A stretch of 64,000 bases of DNA, taken from assembly GCA_013350335.1 (NCBI GenBank), contig CM023535.1:23963746-24027745 (forward strand). Reading direction: 5' to 3'. The notes under the pieces were generated by a model, which was given only the letters and a program-made list of their open reading frames with translations, was not told the origin of the DNA and searched no databases. Positions 11,089-23,568 of this stretch are shown piece after piece. This stretch comes from Chimonanthus salicifolius (taxonomy: Eukaryota > Streptophyta > Magnoliopsida > Laurales > Calycanthaceae). The translations under genes and the position numbers were made by a program. Position 1 is the first letter of the stretch. Every line of letters starts with the position of its first letter.

Positions 11089-14027
11089 GCTTAGAAAATC
11101 GCCATTGAATTATTTATTTTTAGAAATAATCCTAATTTTTAGAAAATTTCTATTTTTGACAACTCTTAAAAATTAAAAATTTCTATTTTTAAAAACCCTA
11201 ATATTAGAAAGTTATCTAAATTAGAAGTTTCTTAAAATAACAAAATCTGGAGATGATTTAAATTTGGAAACTTCAATTTTTTATTTTTGGAAACTTCAAT
11301 TTTTAGAAATTTTCAAAATTAACTATTTTCTTTTTTTAGAATTTTCTATTCTTAGAATTTTAATTTAATTTAGTAACATTCCATTTTCAAAAAATAAACT
11401 AAATTTGGGAAGTTTTAATTTTCGAACTTCTTTCTATGGAAAGTTTCAAAATTGTCTAATTTTAGAAATCGCTGTTTTAGAATGTGTCTAATTTTGGACA
11501 GTTTATAAACTTAGAAAATTTCTAATTTACGACTGTTATCTAAATTTGGAAGGTTTTCAATTACGGTGTCTAATTTTAAAAAATAAATAAATTGATGTCA
11601 ATGAAATTTTTTGGATTTTAATGGATTATTCTTAGACATGAGATTCTAATTTTGTTTAATTTGGCGAATGTTAATTTAGAAATTTTTATGGTCCTAATTT
11701 AATTTAGAGTTTTTAATCAGGTTCTAGTTATTTAATTTACTCCATTAGTTATAACATTAGGTAAATTATATTAGTTTAGGAATCTTGCATTTTTTTATGA
11801 GATTCAGAATATTTATTAATGTTTGTGGTGTTTTATTTTGCAGGGATTTTAATAGTACGCTCTAAAATTTTCTTGCGGAAAAACACTTTAGGGCAAGGTA
11901 AGTGCCTAAATTTCACTTTCTATAATTTTTTAATTTTTGATGCATTTATATAGATTTTCTTAGGGTGTTTGCATTTATTTTGTATAAAAATAAAATAAAA
12001 TTGCATATTTACTTTAATAATGCATATTAGGGTATTAGTTTCATGTATTAGTCTAATTGTTTGATTATTGTTTGTATATTTGCTTTGAGTATTATATTGT
12101 TAGATTAGACTGCATAAAAAAAAAAAAGATAATACTTGTTTTGTTTGTGAGTCTGTCTCGAGTCTTGTGTATGTCGATGTTTGTTAGTGTATAGTTTAGG
12201 TTTTTATTTTTGTTAAGTCAGTTCTTGTGTCACTCTAGAATCGTTTCTGTGTTTTTGTTGTCCATTTGTTTTGCAGGTTTTAAGTAAAGAAAGCACTTTC
12301 AGGTATTTCTCAATTCAAGTTGTTTTATTTTGATATTTTTTTCTAATTTACTGATGCACAAGTAGATTAGGGAACAGTGAGGGTAATTTTCAATTTAAGT
12401 TTGGAGGTATTTGGGAATTACATTGTGTCAGTTTGGTGTGTTTTTTTAGTCCATTTTGAAAAAGAAAATGTAGTCTTGTGTTTATCTTTTAAAAAAAAGA
12501 TTTGAAAATTTGATAAAAATATTTTTTTAACATTAATGTGTATAACAATTTTTATATCATGCTTTTCCAATTGAATTTTATAAAATTTATTTTTGGTAAA
12601 CTTTTATACAGCCATGTTAATATTATCTGAAAAAGAAGACTATTCATGAGTTGAGTAATCACTGGAAGAATACCAGTGGAGACTTGTGACCCAGTGAGCT
12701 TTTAAGCCATTCATTTTTTAGAGAATTATAAGTAAATTCTTGTTTTATTTGATGTGCGCATTGTTTTTGTTGTTAGATCTCATTATTCCTTTGATTTTGG
12801 TCAAATATTGAGAGCGACATTAATTTTGGATTATTACACCTGAATCTTTCTGAATTTATTTGAAGCTAAAAATAGTCATATGAAACTTAAGAAGTGATAT
12901 ATGCCATTATTTTTGGACCGTTTGATCCTTTGAAGCCTACCTATATTGGTCATATTATCCTGTTAGTTCCCATGTTTGAAGCCTTATATACAAGATAAGT
13001 CTGATTTTTTTTTTTTCTTGTTAGCCATGTTATCCATACCCAACTTCGGTTATGGTGTTTGAGCCAAAATTGAAATATCTGTGACCTATCCTTAGGCCCA
13101 AGAAAGGTTAGATATGATTTTATTGGGATGATACTCTATGAAAAATATGTCACTTGAGAAAAAGAAACATCAAAGAAAAGATATGAAAGGGAATATCCAT
13201 ACATCAAAATAAGGATGTGAAAAAAAAAAAATTGAAAAAAAAAGTTCTTTGAAAGAGTTGAGAAAAGAAAAAATGGAGGAAGAATATCCCATTTTAAAAT
13301 TTGAAGACCTCTACCTTTTCTGTTTAAAGTACTTAATTTTAGAGTCTTTTTTGATATGACGTGAAACTAAGCTACGCTTTGTCCGATTAGGAAGTCCTAT
13401 TGATCTTCAGTTAATATGGTATTTAAAGTGGAGAATAAATAAGAAAAAAATTATGATGTATTATTTTAAGAGTTCTCAGGAAAATGATATCCATTCAAGA
13501 GATTTATGTTTTCTTTGATATTATTCGTTCATTATTGATAAATATGTGAGATATTTGTAGTTGATAAGATATTCCGCTCACATATACTTTTGAGAGAACT
13601 TTAACCCAATCTCTGAGCGAAAGTCTTTCTGAGAGATATATTTGATAAGATTTGGAGTTAAAGTGCATTTTCAGTGGGTAGTTGCAAAACTTATGCGTAT
13701 TTTGAAAAAGAATGTTATGTTAATATTGGCTATCACACACTACACTTTGGGTATAGGTTTTGAAAAATAATTTTGGAGTTGTATGATGTTTAAATTTTTT
13801 ATTTAGATATTTTTGCTGAAATTTGATGTTTGTGGGTATCATCACTAGAAGCCCTCACGAGACTGTAATTCGTCCACTAGTGGTGAGCTAAGGGTTTAAA
13901 GGCTTGTTGTATATGCTAAATGCAATCGAGTGACCATTGAAAGTAGTGTAGTTTAAGATTTTTTTTTTTTTTTAATTTTTAGTTTTTGTTTTGCTCGAGA
14001 ACTAGCAAAATCTAAGTGTATGGTATT
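11089..14027 (+). other. Non-coding interior of the LARD-like element
   Basis: About 2.9 kb, strongly AT-rich, with no ORF of note and no gag, protease, RT or integrase motif in any frame. The 3' end keeps GCTCGAGAACTAGCAAAATC followed by TAAGTGTATGG just before LTR2. This is the conserved block and polypurine-tract region of Tat/Athila-type gypsy elements, here somewhat mutated. The conserved ends with no genes fit mobilisation by an autonomous relative. Confidence 0.75.
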
Positions 14028-16018
14028 TGATGAGTACAGGAAAATGACTATTTTACTCTTGTATTTGGACTAATTAGCCCTTATTTTGTTTGTTTTAGGA
14101 TATGTTTGATGGGATTTTGAAAGTTTTGCAGGATTTATATGGAAATATAAAATATGAGAATTCAAATGGTGAATTTTGTAATTCATGGACATAAGTTTAT
14201 ATTTTTAAAAAGTTGGAATTTTTAATAATTATTTTACCATAATTTTAGGAGTTTTATTCGTAAAGTAATTAGTTCAAATCCATTTATGAGAGTTTGAATT
14301 AGTTTAGTCATTTTTAGAATTGATTGTAAGTGGTAAAATTATTTATTAGATTTTCCATACTTTGAAAAGTCAAATTATTAAGTCTATTAAGAAAAGCCCA
14401 TAAAGAAATCCACATGTGTGAAGTATATTTTCATCATCTCAAGATAGATATGGGGAAATTCAAAATTTACAAGTCATTATAAGAGGATTTTCGAATTTGG
14501 TAAGTGGATTAAGGAAAAAGAAAGAAAATAAGAAGTGGAGAAAAAGAAGGAAGGTTTGACCCAACTTCAGTATTTTGATCATAAATTTTCACTCCAATGT
14601 CCGATTGTTTTGATTTTTTTTGGGTTTAAAAGAAGACTTCAAGGGTTAACATTTGTAGTTTACAACTTTTACTAATTCAAAATTGAACAGCAAGATGGCA
14701 CATGTGTAAAAAAATGAGAATTTGCACCCACTTTTCTTACACGAATTTTACTATTTTTTTCACCTCGTTGCCCCTCTTAAGCTATTCCATGTTTAACACA
14801 TACCATATCAGCCCTCCAAGTGTCTTTTGCTTTATTTAAATATTTAAATCTAAGCTATTCACTCGACCTCCTTTCATCTATAAATACTCACTCTCCCATT
14901 GAGAAAATTGAACTTGGGCAGAGAATTTCAAGGTTGGCTAGGCTTTGGAGAGGGATTGAAAAGGAGAAGAGAAGACTTTGGCAATTTTAATTTTCACATT
15001 GGGTTCTTGAGGTTGGTGATTTTAATTTTCCATTGTATTATCTTGTCTTTTTAAATTCCAAAATTCAAATTGTATTTTAATTTTTATTCCAATGCTTTAA
15101 TCAATAAGAGAATATGAGAATTAGAATTATGATTTTCCAATTTTTATTTCATGTGTAATGAAAATTTCAATTTTATGTCCATTATTTCTATTATTTTATT
15201 TTGTTTATTTTTCTAAGAAATTCAAGGAAAGTGAGATTATTTTAGGACTAGTAGAACTTGATTTTTACAGTCTAATGCTCTTTTCAAGAGTGAGATTATT
15301 TTAGATTCGGAATTAAAAGTAGAAATTTTACCTAAGCCTAAGGCTGGAATTAAATTTTCTTAGTTAAATGGATTTCATAGATTTCATATTTATAATGAAT
15401 GAGAGATTTGAATGCGTGTTAAATAATTTACGTGAGTACCATGTTCTAGGCCGTTATTTTATTGTTAAAATATGGATAAAAATGCCTCTTTAAGTCTCTG
15501 ATCCAATTCTACTGTAAATATATACAGAGGTAATTTTAGTTGTTTTCAATTTTTACTTCTGTTTTGTTTATAAATTCAAATTATTGAAAATTGGGAACTA
15601 GGTTGGTAATTAATTAATTGCATCTTAATTTTGTATTCTAAGTTAGATTGAGATTATTTATAATTTTTAGATTGATTCCACCATCTTAATTGAAATTAGA
15701 TGAATTTTGTATTTTCCATGAAAATAGATCTCTTGAGTGGTTAATTTCTAATTTTAGATGTTGATCCTTTTTTTTTTTTGACTTGTTTTCTATTTTAAAA
15801 ATGTTTCTAAATTAAAATTAAATTTCATAGTTTAGAGAAATAATTTCATATTTAATATTTATTTACATGTTCTCTAAATTTCTAAAAATATATAATTCAA
15901 TGATATGTTTTTCATAGATATATTTTCCTAAGTTACGATGGGTTTGACCTTACACTCAATCTCTATACTATCTAATGGTTTGTGAGCCTGCGAGTTATAA
16001 ATTTAAAATTACACAACA
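14028..16018 (+). repeat. Gypsy-type LTR2 (1991 bp)
   Basis: Starts TGATGAGTACAGGAAAATGA and ends ATTACACAACA; collinear with LTR1 with scattered substitutions and small indels. It is followed by AGTTTTTGGCGCC (the primer-binding-site start, TGGCGCC at 16025-16031). LTR2 is therefore also in the position of a 5' LTR, and the sequence then switches to an inverted LTR fragment. Confidence 0.88.
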
Positions 16019-16031
16019 AGTTTTTGGCGCC

Positions 16032-16955
16032 TAACCAACTTTGAAAATCTCTGCCCAAGTTCAATTTTCTCGTTGGGAGAGGGAGTATTTATAGATGAAA
16101 AGAGGTGGATTGAATGGCTTAGATTTAAAGATTTAAATAAAGCAAGGGATACTTAGAGGGCTGATATGGTTTGTGTTAAACATGCAATGGCTTAAAGGAG
16201 GTGGAAAAAAATAGTAAAATTCGTGTAAGAAAAGTGGGTGCAAAATCCCATTTTTTTACGCATATACCACTTTGCAGCTCAGTTTTGACCTAATTGACGT
16301 CTGAATCAGGAAATGTCATAAACTACAAAGTTGTAGCCCTTTAAGTATTTTTTCAAACCCAAAATGAATCAAAGAAATCGGACTATTGGAGTGAAAATTT
16401 ATGGTCAAAATACTGAAGCTGTGTCAAACCTTCCTTCTTTTTCTCCACTTTTTATTTTGTTTCTTTTTTCTTAATCCACTTGCCAAATTTGAAAATCCTC
16501 TTATAATGACTTGTAAATTTTGAATTTCCTCATATCTATCTTGAGCTGATGAAAATAGACTTCACACATGTGGATTTCTTCATGGGCTATTCTTAATGGG
16601 CTTAATAATTGGGCTTTTTAGAGTTCAGAAAATCTAATAAATAATTTTACCACTTATAATCAATTCTAAAAAATACTAAATTAATTCAAACTCTCATAAA
16701 TGGATTTGAATTAATTAGTTTACAAATAAAACCCCTAAAATTGTGGTAAAATAATTATTAAAAATTTCAACTTTTGAAAAATATCAACTTATGGCCATGA
16801 ATTGCAAAATTCACCATTTGAATCCTCATATATTGTATTTCCCTATAAATCCTGCAAAGCTTCCAAAATCCTATCAAACATATCGTAAAACATACAAAAA
16901 AAGGAGTAACTAGTCCAAATATAAGGGTAAAATAGTCATTTTCCTGTGCTTATCA
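16032..16955 (-). repeat. Inverted partial LTR (first ~0.92 kb)
   Basis: The reverse complement of LTR positions 1 to about 930: it reads from TGATAAGCACAGG at 16955 leftward through the TATA region to TCTCTGCCCAAG near 16060. It joins the truncated primer-binding site at 16031/16032 without visible spacer. With LTR1 it forms inverted repeats of about 0.9 kb around the whole composite. Confidence 0.88.
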
Positions 16956-17436
16956 ATAAGTTATGGAGTGGATTAGAGAGATAATCTCATCTGATTTTCT
17001 CCAATCAGTTAGAGAGGATTAGAGAGATAATCGCCACCGATTACTCCAATTAATTATGGAGAGGATTAGAGAGGTAATCTCCACCTATTTCTCCAATCAG
17101 TTAGAGAGGATTATACAGATAATTTCCACTGATTTATCTAATTAAATTTTGAGAGGATTAGAGAGATAATATCCACTGATTTCTCGAATCAATTATGAAG
17201 AGGATTAGAGAAATACTCTCCACCGGTTTCTCCAGTCAAAGAGGATTAGAGAGATAATCTCCACCGATTTCTCCAATCAGTAAGGAGAGGATTAAAGAGA
17301 TAATCTTCACCATTTTCTCCAATCATAGAGGATTAGAGAGATAATCTTCACCGATTTCTCCAATCAGTTTGGAGAGGATTAGGAGATAATCTCCACTGAT
17401 TTCTCCAATCAATTATGGAGAGGATTAGAGAGATAA
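16956..17436. repeat. Minisatellite, segment 2
   Basis: Continues the 47/43-bp monomer array of 7386-9052 in the same orientation, bounded by the gypsy composite on the left and the solo LTR on the right. GATAA at 17432-17436 is the left target duplication of that solo LTR. Confidence 0.93.
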
Positions 17437-20400
17437 TGTAATGACCCGACCCGATTATTTGGGATCTTAAGGGTTTAATAGTAGTAGGGAGAGTGTGGGC
17501 TCCGTGGTGGGCCCCAGTTTGCCAAATTTCGAGTTCAAAACCTCGAAGGCATTTTGGTAATTTTGACTTTTCAAGTGTTTTTATCATAAAAATTATTTGA
17601 AAATCATACATTTTGGTTATCTTTTGGAGATTATTTTATAATAATTATGCTTTTCCTTTTTTTTAAAAAAAAAAAAAAAAAACACCTTAGCGTCCAACCC
17701 TAATTCTCTCCCCCTATATAATACCTTTTTCTTTCCTCTCAAACCGTAGCCTCCTCCTCTCACCTTCCTCCCTTCCTCTCTTCCTAACCCTAACCTCAAG
17801 CTCTCTCCCCCCCCTCCCTCAAGCCGGCGGCGACTTCTCTTTCTCCTTCTCTCAACCTTTCCCTCTCCTTTTCTTCATTTTTTTTTTCCATCTTGCAGCC
17901 GCCGCCCACCCCCTTGTGGACTGATCCGCTCTATTGTTCTCTCTTGCTCTCTCTTACTCTCTTCTTCTCATCCCCCTCTTCTCTTTCTTCTTGCTAGACC
18001 CAAACCCTAGGGGGGTGCCACCGCCGTCCCTTACCTTTTCTCTTCCTCTTCTCTCGGTGGTTTTTCTTACTCTCCTCCCCCTTTCCCTCCCACTCAAAAC
18101 CCCCCTTCCTACTTCCCTCTCCAGATCTGTACAACCCTAGTTGTTGCGGCCACCCCTACCTTCCTCTTCTTTTGCTTCTTCTCCTAATGTTGCAACCTCA
18201 AAACCCTAAACCTAGTTGAGTCGCCGCCATCGTCCCTCCACCTCTTATCTTATTCTCTTTATCTTTCTCACCTCCACCCAGAAACACTAACCCAGTGCAA
18301 TGGGACAGCTCGCCCCAGACTCAATCCAGCTCAAGCCCGATCCCTTGGCCCTATTCTCTAGGCCCGACCCAGTAGCCCGGCCCAACCCAGGCCCAGTTCC
18401 AAGCTTGTTTCAGGCCCACCTTGGGCCCGTTTCTGGCCCGCTTTGGGGACATTTCTGGAGCAATTTTGAACCGCTTTCTAGATCGTTTGCAAACCCATTT
18501 CCATCCAGATTTGATTCTAGCTTTGCAGGCTCGGTGACTCGTGCATCGCTCCCTTTAATCCTTCAACCTGTTTTTATCGCTTAGATTTCGAAGCACACAT
18601 AGGTGAGGGGACTTATTGCCAATTTTAGCATGCGCTTAAGCATATTACTTCTCTATCAATGTTCAGGTACATAATACGGAGAATGGGATTCCCTAGTATT
18701 ATGAGCCACTCGGCAAGGGAACTGTTGATACCATCATGTGGCGGGGACCCCATCTGGGTGTATTCGTACCCTTAGATCACATAAACATGTATGAGTTGTC
18801 TATTTGATCTCATGATGGATTGACGGTTTGATAACATAATTGGTTAAAAAGTATGACAACCTGCAATGTTTGCCATTGATAGTTAATCAATATATTGTAG
18901 AATCACATGCGGCAGATAGTAGATGGCATTGCATACTATGCTTGTTTAGAATATCTTTTGGTTGATAACATATTTGGACGTTAACATGTTAGCTTGTGAT
19001 AACTAGTGAGGTATAGACCTGAGAAATGAATGTTATATTATTTTGTATAGTCATGTTTCGTTGCTTAATGATGATTGTCTGATAACATGTTCAAGGGTGA
19101 ATACGTTAGTCTGCTAAAGATAACTATGCACATGATTATGATTCATTATTATCATTTTGATAATATACTTATAAACAACTGTGCGTGCATGTAGCTAATA
19201 CTTGTGGGATGCTAGTGGGGCATAAGTACTAGGCTACATCAGGATTTAGAGACTCCCCCTTGCTTGTCGGGTAGTTGGGGTTGGGATGTTGTGTGATACC
19301 GTGCAGTGGAAGTGTGGTTGAGCTATGGACTACCCATTGGTCAGACATGGGTGGATTACATTCTAGTGAGGGATTGACTAGGTCTATCCTTTTGATCTTC
19401 GGATACACTATGGGAGAGGTATGGTATTCTAGGCTATGATACATGCATGGTGGGAACAGTAGTTGAGTGTGTTATTCCAGGCTATGACACCTGTATGGTG
19501 GGTACAATCTGAGACATGGTATTACAGGCTATGACACATGCATGGTGGGTACAGTCTGAGGTGTGGTATTCTAGGCATGACACTTGCAGGGTGGGTACAA
19601 TCTGAGATATGGTATTCTAGGCTATGACACATGTAGGGTGGGTACATTCTGACGTGTGGTATTCCAGGTATGACACCTGTATGATGGGTACAGTTTGAGA
19701 TATGGTATTACAGGCTATGACACATGCAGGGTGGTACAGTCTAAGGTGTGGTATTTCAGACTATGACACCTACATGGTGAGTACAATCTGAGGTATTGTA
19801 TTCCAGGCTATGATACATGCAGGGTGGGTACAGTCTGAGCTATGTTATTCCAGGCTATGACACCTGCAAGGTGTGTACAATCTAAGGTATGGTATTCAAG
19901 GTTATGATACATGTATGATGGGTATAGTCTGAGGTGTGATATTCCAGGCTATGACAACTGTAGGGTGGGTACAGTATGAGGTATGGTATTCTAGGATATG
20001 ACATATGCAGGGTGGGTACAGTCTGAGCTGTGGTATTTCAGGCTATGACACCCGTAGAGTGGGTACAGTCTGAGGTATGGTGTTCTAGGGAGAAAAACTG
20101 TATGGTGGGGAAAACCCGTGGTGAAATGTGGTATAATGTTTCAGACAAGGACACCTTGGGGGTGTGGGTAGTCTGTGAGGTGTATGTGTGGATTTCTATA
20201 GAGGTGGCTCTAATGGTAGGGTGGTCGTAGAGTGCGTTGAGTACGTACTGGATCCCCTGGGAGCCAGGTGGGCTGAGTGTCTATTTGCCCACATTTTGGC
20301 TGAGGGGCGTGGTAGAGTGATTACCAGTGGTTATGACATTGGAGTTTATCGTTGAGACTTGTGCTGTGGGTGTTGACTCAGTGGGAGTTTATGGGCGCCT

Positions 20401-21326
20401 AACAAGTGAATTCGTCCGGCTCACTCAGTAGAAGGCCTATGGAATTCCGTGAGGGGTGTATAAGCCAGTTGTGTGGAGACTAACAAATGGGGCCCGAGGT
20501 TATAGGTGTGACTACCGGGGCTCTGGTACTTGGTTGAGGAGACCACAGATGGGTCTGGTTAGCAGTCCATTCAAGACTGGCGTGAAAATTACTTCCGTGT
20601 GATAGTCTGTTTGGGACTTAGTGAGCCCGACTCATGGGTTGATTGTGGTATGTGTACATGTCGTCTTGGGAGAGTCTTAAGACTGGTTGAGGGATAGGGA
20701 CCCTAATTTGGTTGAGGATCGGTCTATGTACCTGTGGGTGGGTGGACCCTAGTGGATGACCATATGAGGGAGTTGCCTTAGAGTTGCATTGAGTTGGTTA
20801 GAGGATGTGCTGGAGGCTCGGTGGATGTGTGCCCGTGTGTTAGGGGTAGGGCATACGCTTGCATGGTCATGCATGTAGACATCGTAGATATTGACGTGTC
20901 CTTATGATTATATGCATGTTTGATGACATATGATGTATGTGTTATCCTCGTTGGGCATGTAGAGCTAACCCCTTTCCTTATAGGTACTTCTTAGAGGACG
21001 GGTCGGTGGGCCCCTCAATCGGGCGTTGGATGTAGAGCTGTAACTTTAACTTTGTTATAGTTTCATCCCTTGTAGTGAAAGATCTTTCATGTATTTGAAC
21101 TTTGCGTATATTTCATGAGTTGTATGAATGTAATAATGTGATGATACTATTATTTTACTTATGATTAATGCTTTTGGTTATTGGTTTATTTGTGGGTTGC
21201 CCGTGGTTAGTGTGGGTTGCGGGAGCGGTGACTCCCATTTAAAAAAAATGCCCCTGCAATAGTGTTAGTTGAGTTTTTGGGAGTTTGTATCAGTTTAATG
21301 TGCTTGTAGTGGGACGGGGCGTTACA
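17437..21326 (+). mobile_element. Long solo LTR (3890 bp), gypsy-type
   Basis: Begins TGTAATGACCCGACCC and ends GGGACGGGGCGTTACA, with TGTAA.G/CGTTACA inverted tips. It is flanked on both sides by GATAA (17432-17436 and 21327-21331), a perfect 5-bp duplication that re-joins the minisatellite in register. A TATA box (TATATAATA, about 17715-17723) is followed by a pyrimidine-rich leader and a GC-rich stretch. No internal domain is present, so this is one LTR left after LTR-LTR recombination. The size and the TGTAA-CCCGAC start recall long Tekay/Del-type LTRs, which is inference. The 94-residue frame at 18300-18584 is proline-rich LTR sequence, not a gene. Confidence 0.85.
19425..20095 (+). repeat. 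47-bp minisatellite inside the solo LTR
   Basis: About 14 copies of a 47-bp unit of the form GGTATTCCAGGCTATGACAC followed by CTGCAGGGTGGGTACAGTCT. Successive TTCCAGG starts, such as 19801 and 19848, are 47 bp apart. The sequence is unrelated to the outer minisatellite, despite the same period. Confidence 0.88.
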
Positions 21327-21593
21327 GATAATCTCCACCGATTTCTCCAATCAGTTGTTGAGAGGATTAAAGAGATAATCTCAACCGATTTCTCCTTCAA
21401 TTAGAGAGGATTAGAGAGATAATCTCCACCGATTTCTCCAATCATTTAGAGAGGATTAAAGAGATATAATCTCCATCTATTTCTCCAATCAGTTATGGGG
21501 AGTATTAGAGACATAATCTGTACCGATTTCTCCAATAATCAAAGAGGATTAGTGAGATAATCTCCACCGATTTCTCCAATCAGTTATGGAGAT
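21327..21593. repeat. Minisatellite, segment 3 (end of array)
   Basis: The last six or so monomers of the outer array, starting with the right GATAA duplication. They stop at the copia LTR that begins at 21594. Removing both insertions would give one array of about 2.4 kb. Confidence 0.93.
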
Positions 21594-22913
21594 TGAAAGT
21601 CCCCGGTGTGCTAGAACACGGTGCTAGATTGTCCTTAGAGGAGAGGTGAGTAGGAAAATGCCCGATTTGAATGGTTTTTAATTTTTCTTGATTAATCAAA
21701 TGATTTGCAACGGATTAAATTAGATTAATCAAGTGTGTGATAAAAGAGTGTGCCAATTTAAAAATGCAATCACACAATAAGCTCTAACACCATAAAACTA
21801 ATTTATAGTGGTTTGGTTAACCAATTTACATCTATTGTTGAGACTCACCCAACGTTGGGCTATCTTCAATTCACTAAGTAGAGAATTACACCCACACTAA
21901 TAAAATATGACTTCTATCTATCCAATTGGTTGAGAATTTCATCTAACTCCCCTAAGATTTTGAAAGGTTTGACCAACCCCGGTCTACGTCCTTATCCCTC
22001 TACCTTTTATAGTGGTTCCGGCTTCCTTGCCTTAGTCCACTTCACAAGATGATGATTTAAAAATAAAATCAAACCTAAGAAGCACTTGCCTTTTGATAGC
22101 TCAACCTTATAGATGTGTGCTTCTTGAGGATGTTCTTTCCAATGTGATGTCGGCGATGTTGAAGATGTACATTTTATATGCTCAATCATAATCCTTGGGA
22201 GAAGGTTCTAGGATTTGGTTATGCAAGTTGATCCTAGATGGTTTTCACTCTCTCACTTAATCACAACCAAGAGGTTGATTGAAGTTTTTAATTGATTCAT
22301 CTATGTGAGTGCATGGAGAGAGGTTGAGATAGGTTTGGGATCAGTAGGGATGCCTTAAAATGTTCCAAGTTGAAAGGTCCAACCCAACTCAAAAGAGTTT
22401 GGAGTTTAAATAGGCAAACAAGACAATCCCGGGCTGTTACGGGCGATTGGTCGTGCATATACGATCGATCGTGTGATAAAAAGAGCCGTTGGAATGTTAC
22501 CGTTGTGCATTAATTGTTTTCTAACGGATAGAAAACTATCACGGACGATTGATCGTCACTCACGATTGATTGGACTCACGATCGATCGCTATTCACGATG
22601 GGTCATGTTGACAGTTTTTTCAATGAAACAACTTTCCACTAAAATGGCCATATCTTGGGTTCCTGAACTCTATTTTGAATGTTCCTGCTGGGCTCTATGA
22701 AAAGATATTTCAATGCTCTATCCAAACATGGTGGTTTTACCAGTTGATTACCTAATTTTATAGAGTGAAAGACTCTCACAAGTCATGACATTTTGACTCT
22801 CAAGATTTTTCAAGTTAAGTTCAAAGGATGCTCCTAGGTTTTGGTTTATTTCCTATAGGCTTACTTATATTTTACCAATGTGAGTTCTAGGCCTAGAGAA
22901 GATCCTCCGAAGG
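21594..22913 (-). repeat. Copia LTR, copy A (truncated in U3)
   Basis: Begins on the plus strand TGAAAGTCCCCGGTGTGC and is collinear with copies B (47857) and C (58087, opposite orientation). Near 22440-22612 it carries near-palindromes based on ACGATCGATCGTG, upstream (in LTR sense) of a TATA-like TATTTAAA near 22405-22412. Its sense 5' portion, about 250 bp, is missing: the sequence jumps directly into pol-derived DNA at about 22914. Confidence 0.8.
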
Positions 22914-23337
22914 TTTTGATAATGCTATCATTAGTTAATGTATTGACTTCGAAGTTATTGGTGTGCTTTCACAATGAATAGTGGCTTGTAGTGGATGTTC
23001 TTTGTCCACGTTGTCTATAAAGTTTGCATCAACATAACCCATCACCTCACATGTAGCCTTGCTTTGTTTAAATATAATTTCAAGTTTCATTGTTATTCTC
23101 ATGTACCTCATGATCCATTTTAATGCATTTCAATGTTTTTTGTTCGACCCATGCACTTAGTGAAAGATTAGGCCTAAACTAATTGCATGTGAAAGATTAG
23201 GCCTGCTGCAAACTATGGCATGCATAAGATTAGGCTTTTTTATTTTTCTTTTCACTAAGACATTGCTTTGCAAATAACTCAAAGCGTTGTGTAATAGAAG
23301 TACTTACTGATTTAATCATTTCAAGACCTCTACATAC
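22914..23337 (-). pseudogene. Copia reverse transcriptase/RNase H boundary remnant
   Basis: The minus strand shows ALKWIMRYMR-like sequence across shifted frames, then VMGYVDANFIDNVDKE, then PITSKSIH*LMIALSKP. These match the copia block in which members read LKWI-x-RYL-x-GT, GYVDADFAGD-x-D and ISWKS...ALSTTEAEY. A stop and frame changes disable it, the TTEAEY end is gone, and it runs straight into the middle of LTR copy A. It is interrupted on the right by the hAT MITE at 23346. Confidence 0.75.
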
Positions 23338-23345
23338 TTCGAAAT

Positions 23346-23568
23346 CAGGGGTACAAAAATCGGTATCGGCCGATACGATATATCGGCCGATATTTTTCTC
23401 TTTCCTTCATTTTTTTTTTAAAATATCAGCCGATATCGACCAATATTTTAATACCGGCCGATATTGTGAATATCGGCCGTTACGATAAGATATCGGCCGA
23501 TATGAAGCACTCTGAAACCGATATATATCGGCCGATACGATATGTATCGGCCGATATTTCGACCCCTG
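23346..23568. mobile_element. hAT-type MITE with perfect 8-bp duplication
   Basis: A 223-bp element beginning CAGGGGTACAAAAATCGG and ending ATATTTCGACCCCTG. It is flanked by TTCGAAAT on both sides (23338-23345 and 23569-23576). The 8-bp duplication and CAGGGG ends are hAT hallmarks. The interior is built mostly from TATCGGCCGATA palindromes separated by short AT stretches, with no coding capacity. Relatives are at 5066 and probably 7079. Confidence 0.92.

Larger units (their letters stand above)
9053..16955 (+). mobile_element. LARD-like gypsy composite: LTR, non-coding interior, LTR, inverted LTR fragment
   Basis: A 7.9-kb insertion splits the minisatellite. It holds two direct LTRs of about 2.0 kb (9053-11064 and 14028-16018), a primer-binding site, and a 3-kb interior with no gag or pol. 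A second copy of the first bases of the interior follows LTR2, and then an inverted copy of the first 0.92 kb of the LTR (16032-16955). Both outer tips are therefore LTR 5' ends in opposite orientation (TGATGAGCACAGG and CCTGTGCTTATCA). No clean target duplication was found: the left flank is AAAAA and the right flank ATAAG. The lack of coding sequence plus Tat/Athila-style signals suggests a large non-autonomous derivative. Confidence 0.85.

Noticed and set aside
17766..17800. Telomere-like CCCTAACCC words
   Set aside because: Only one or two partial units in a pyrimidine-rich LTR leader, not an array.
18300..18584. 94-residue proline-rich frame
   Set aside because: Inside the long solo LTR; made of degenerate GGCCCA-type words and without homology.
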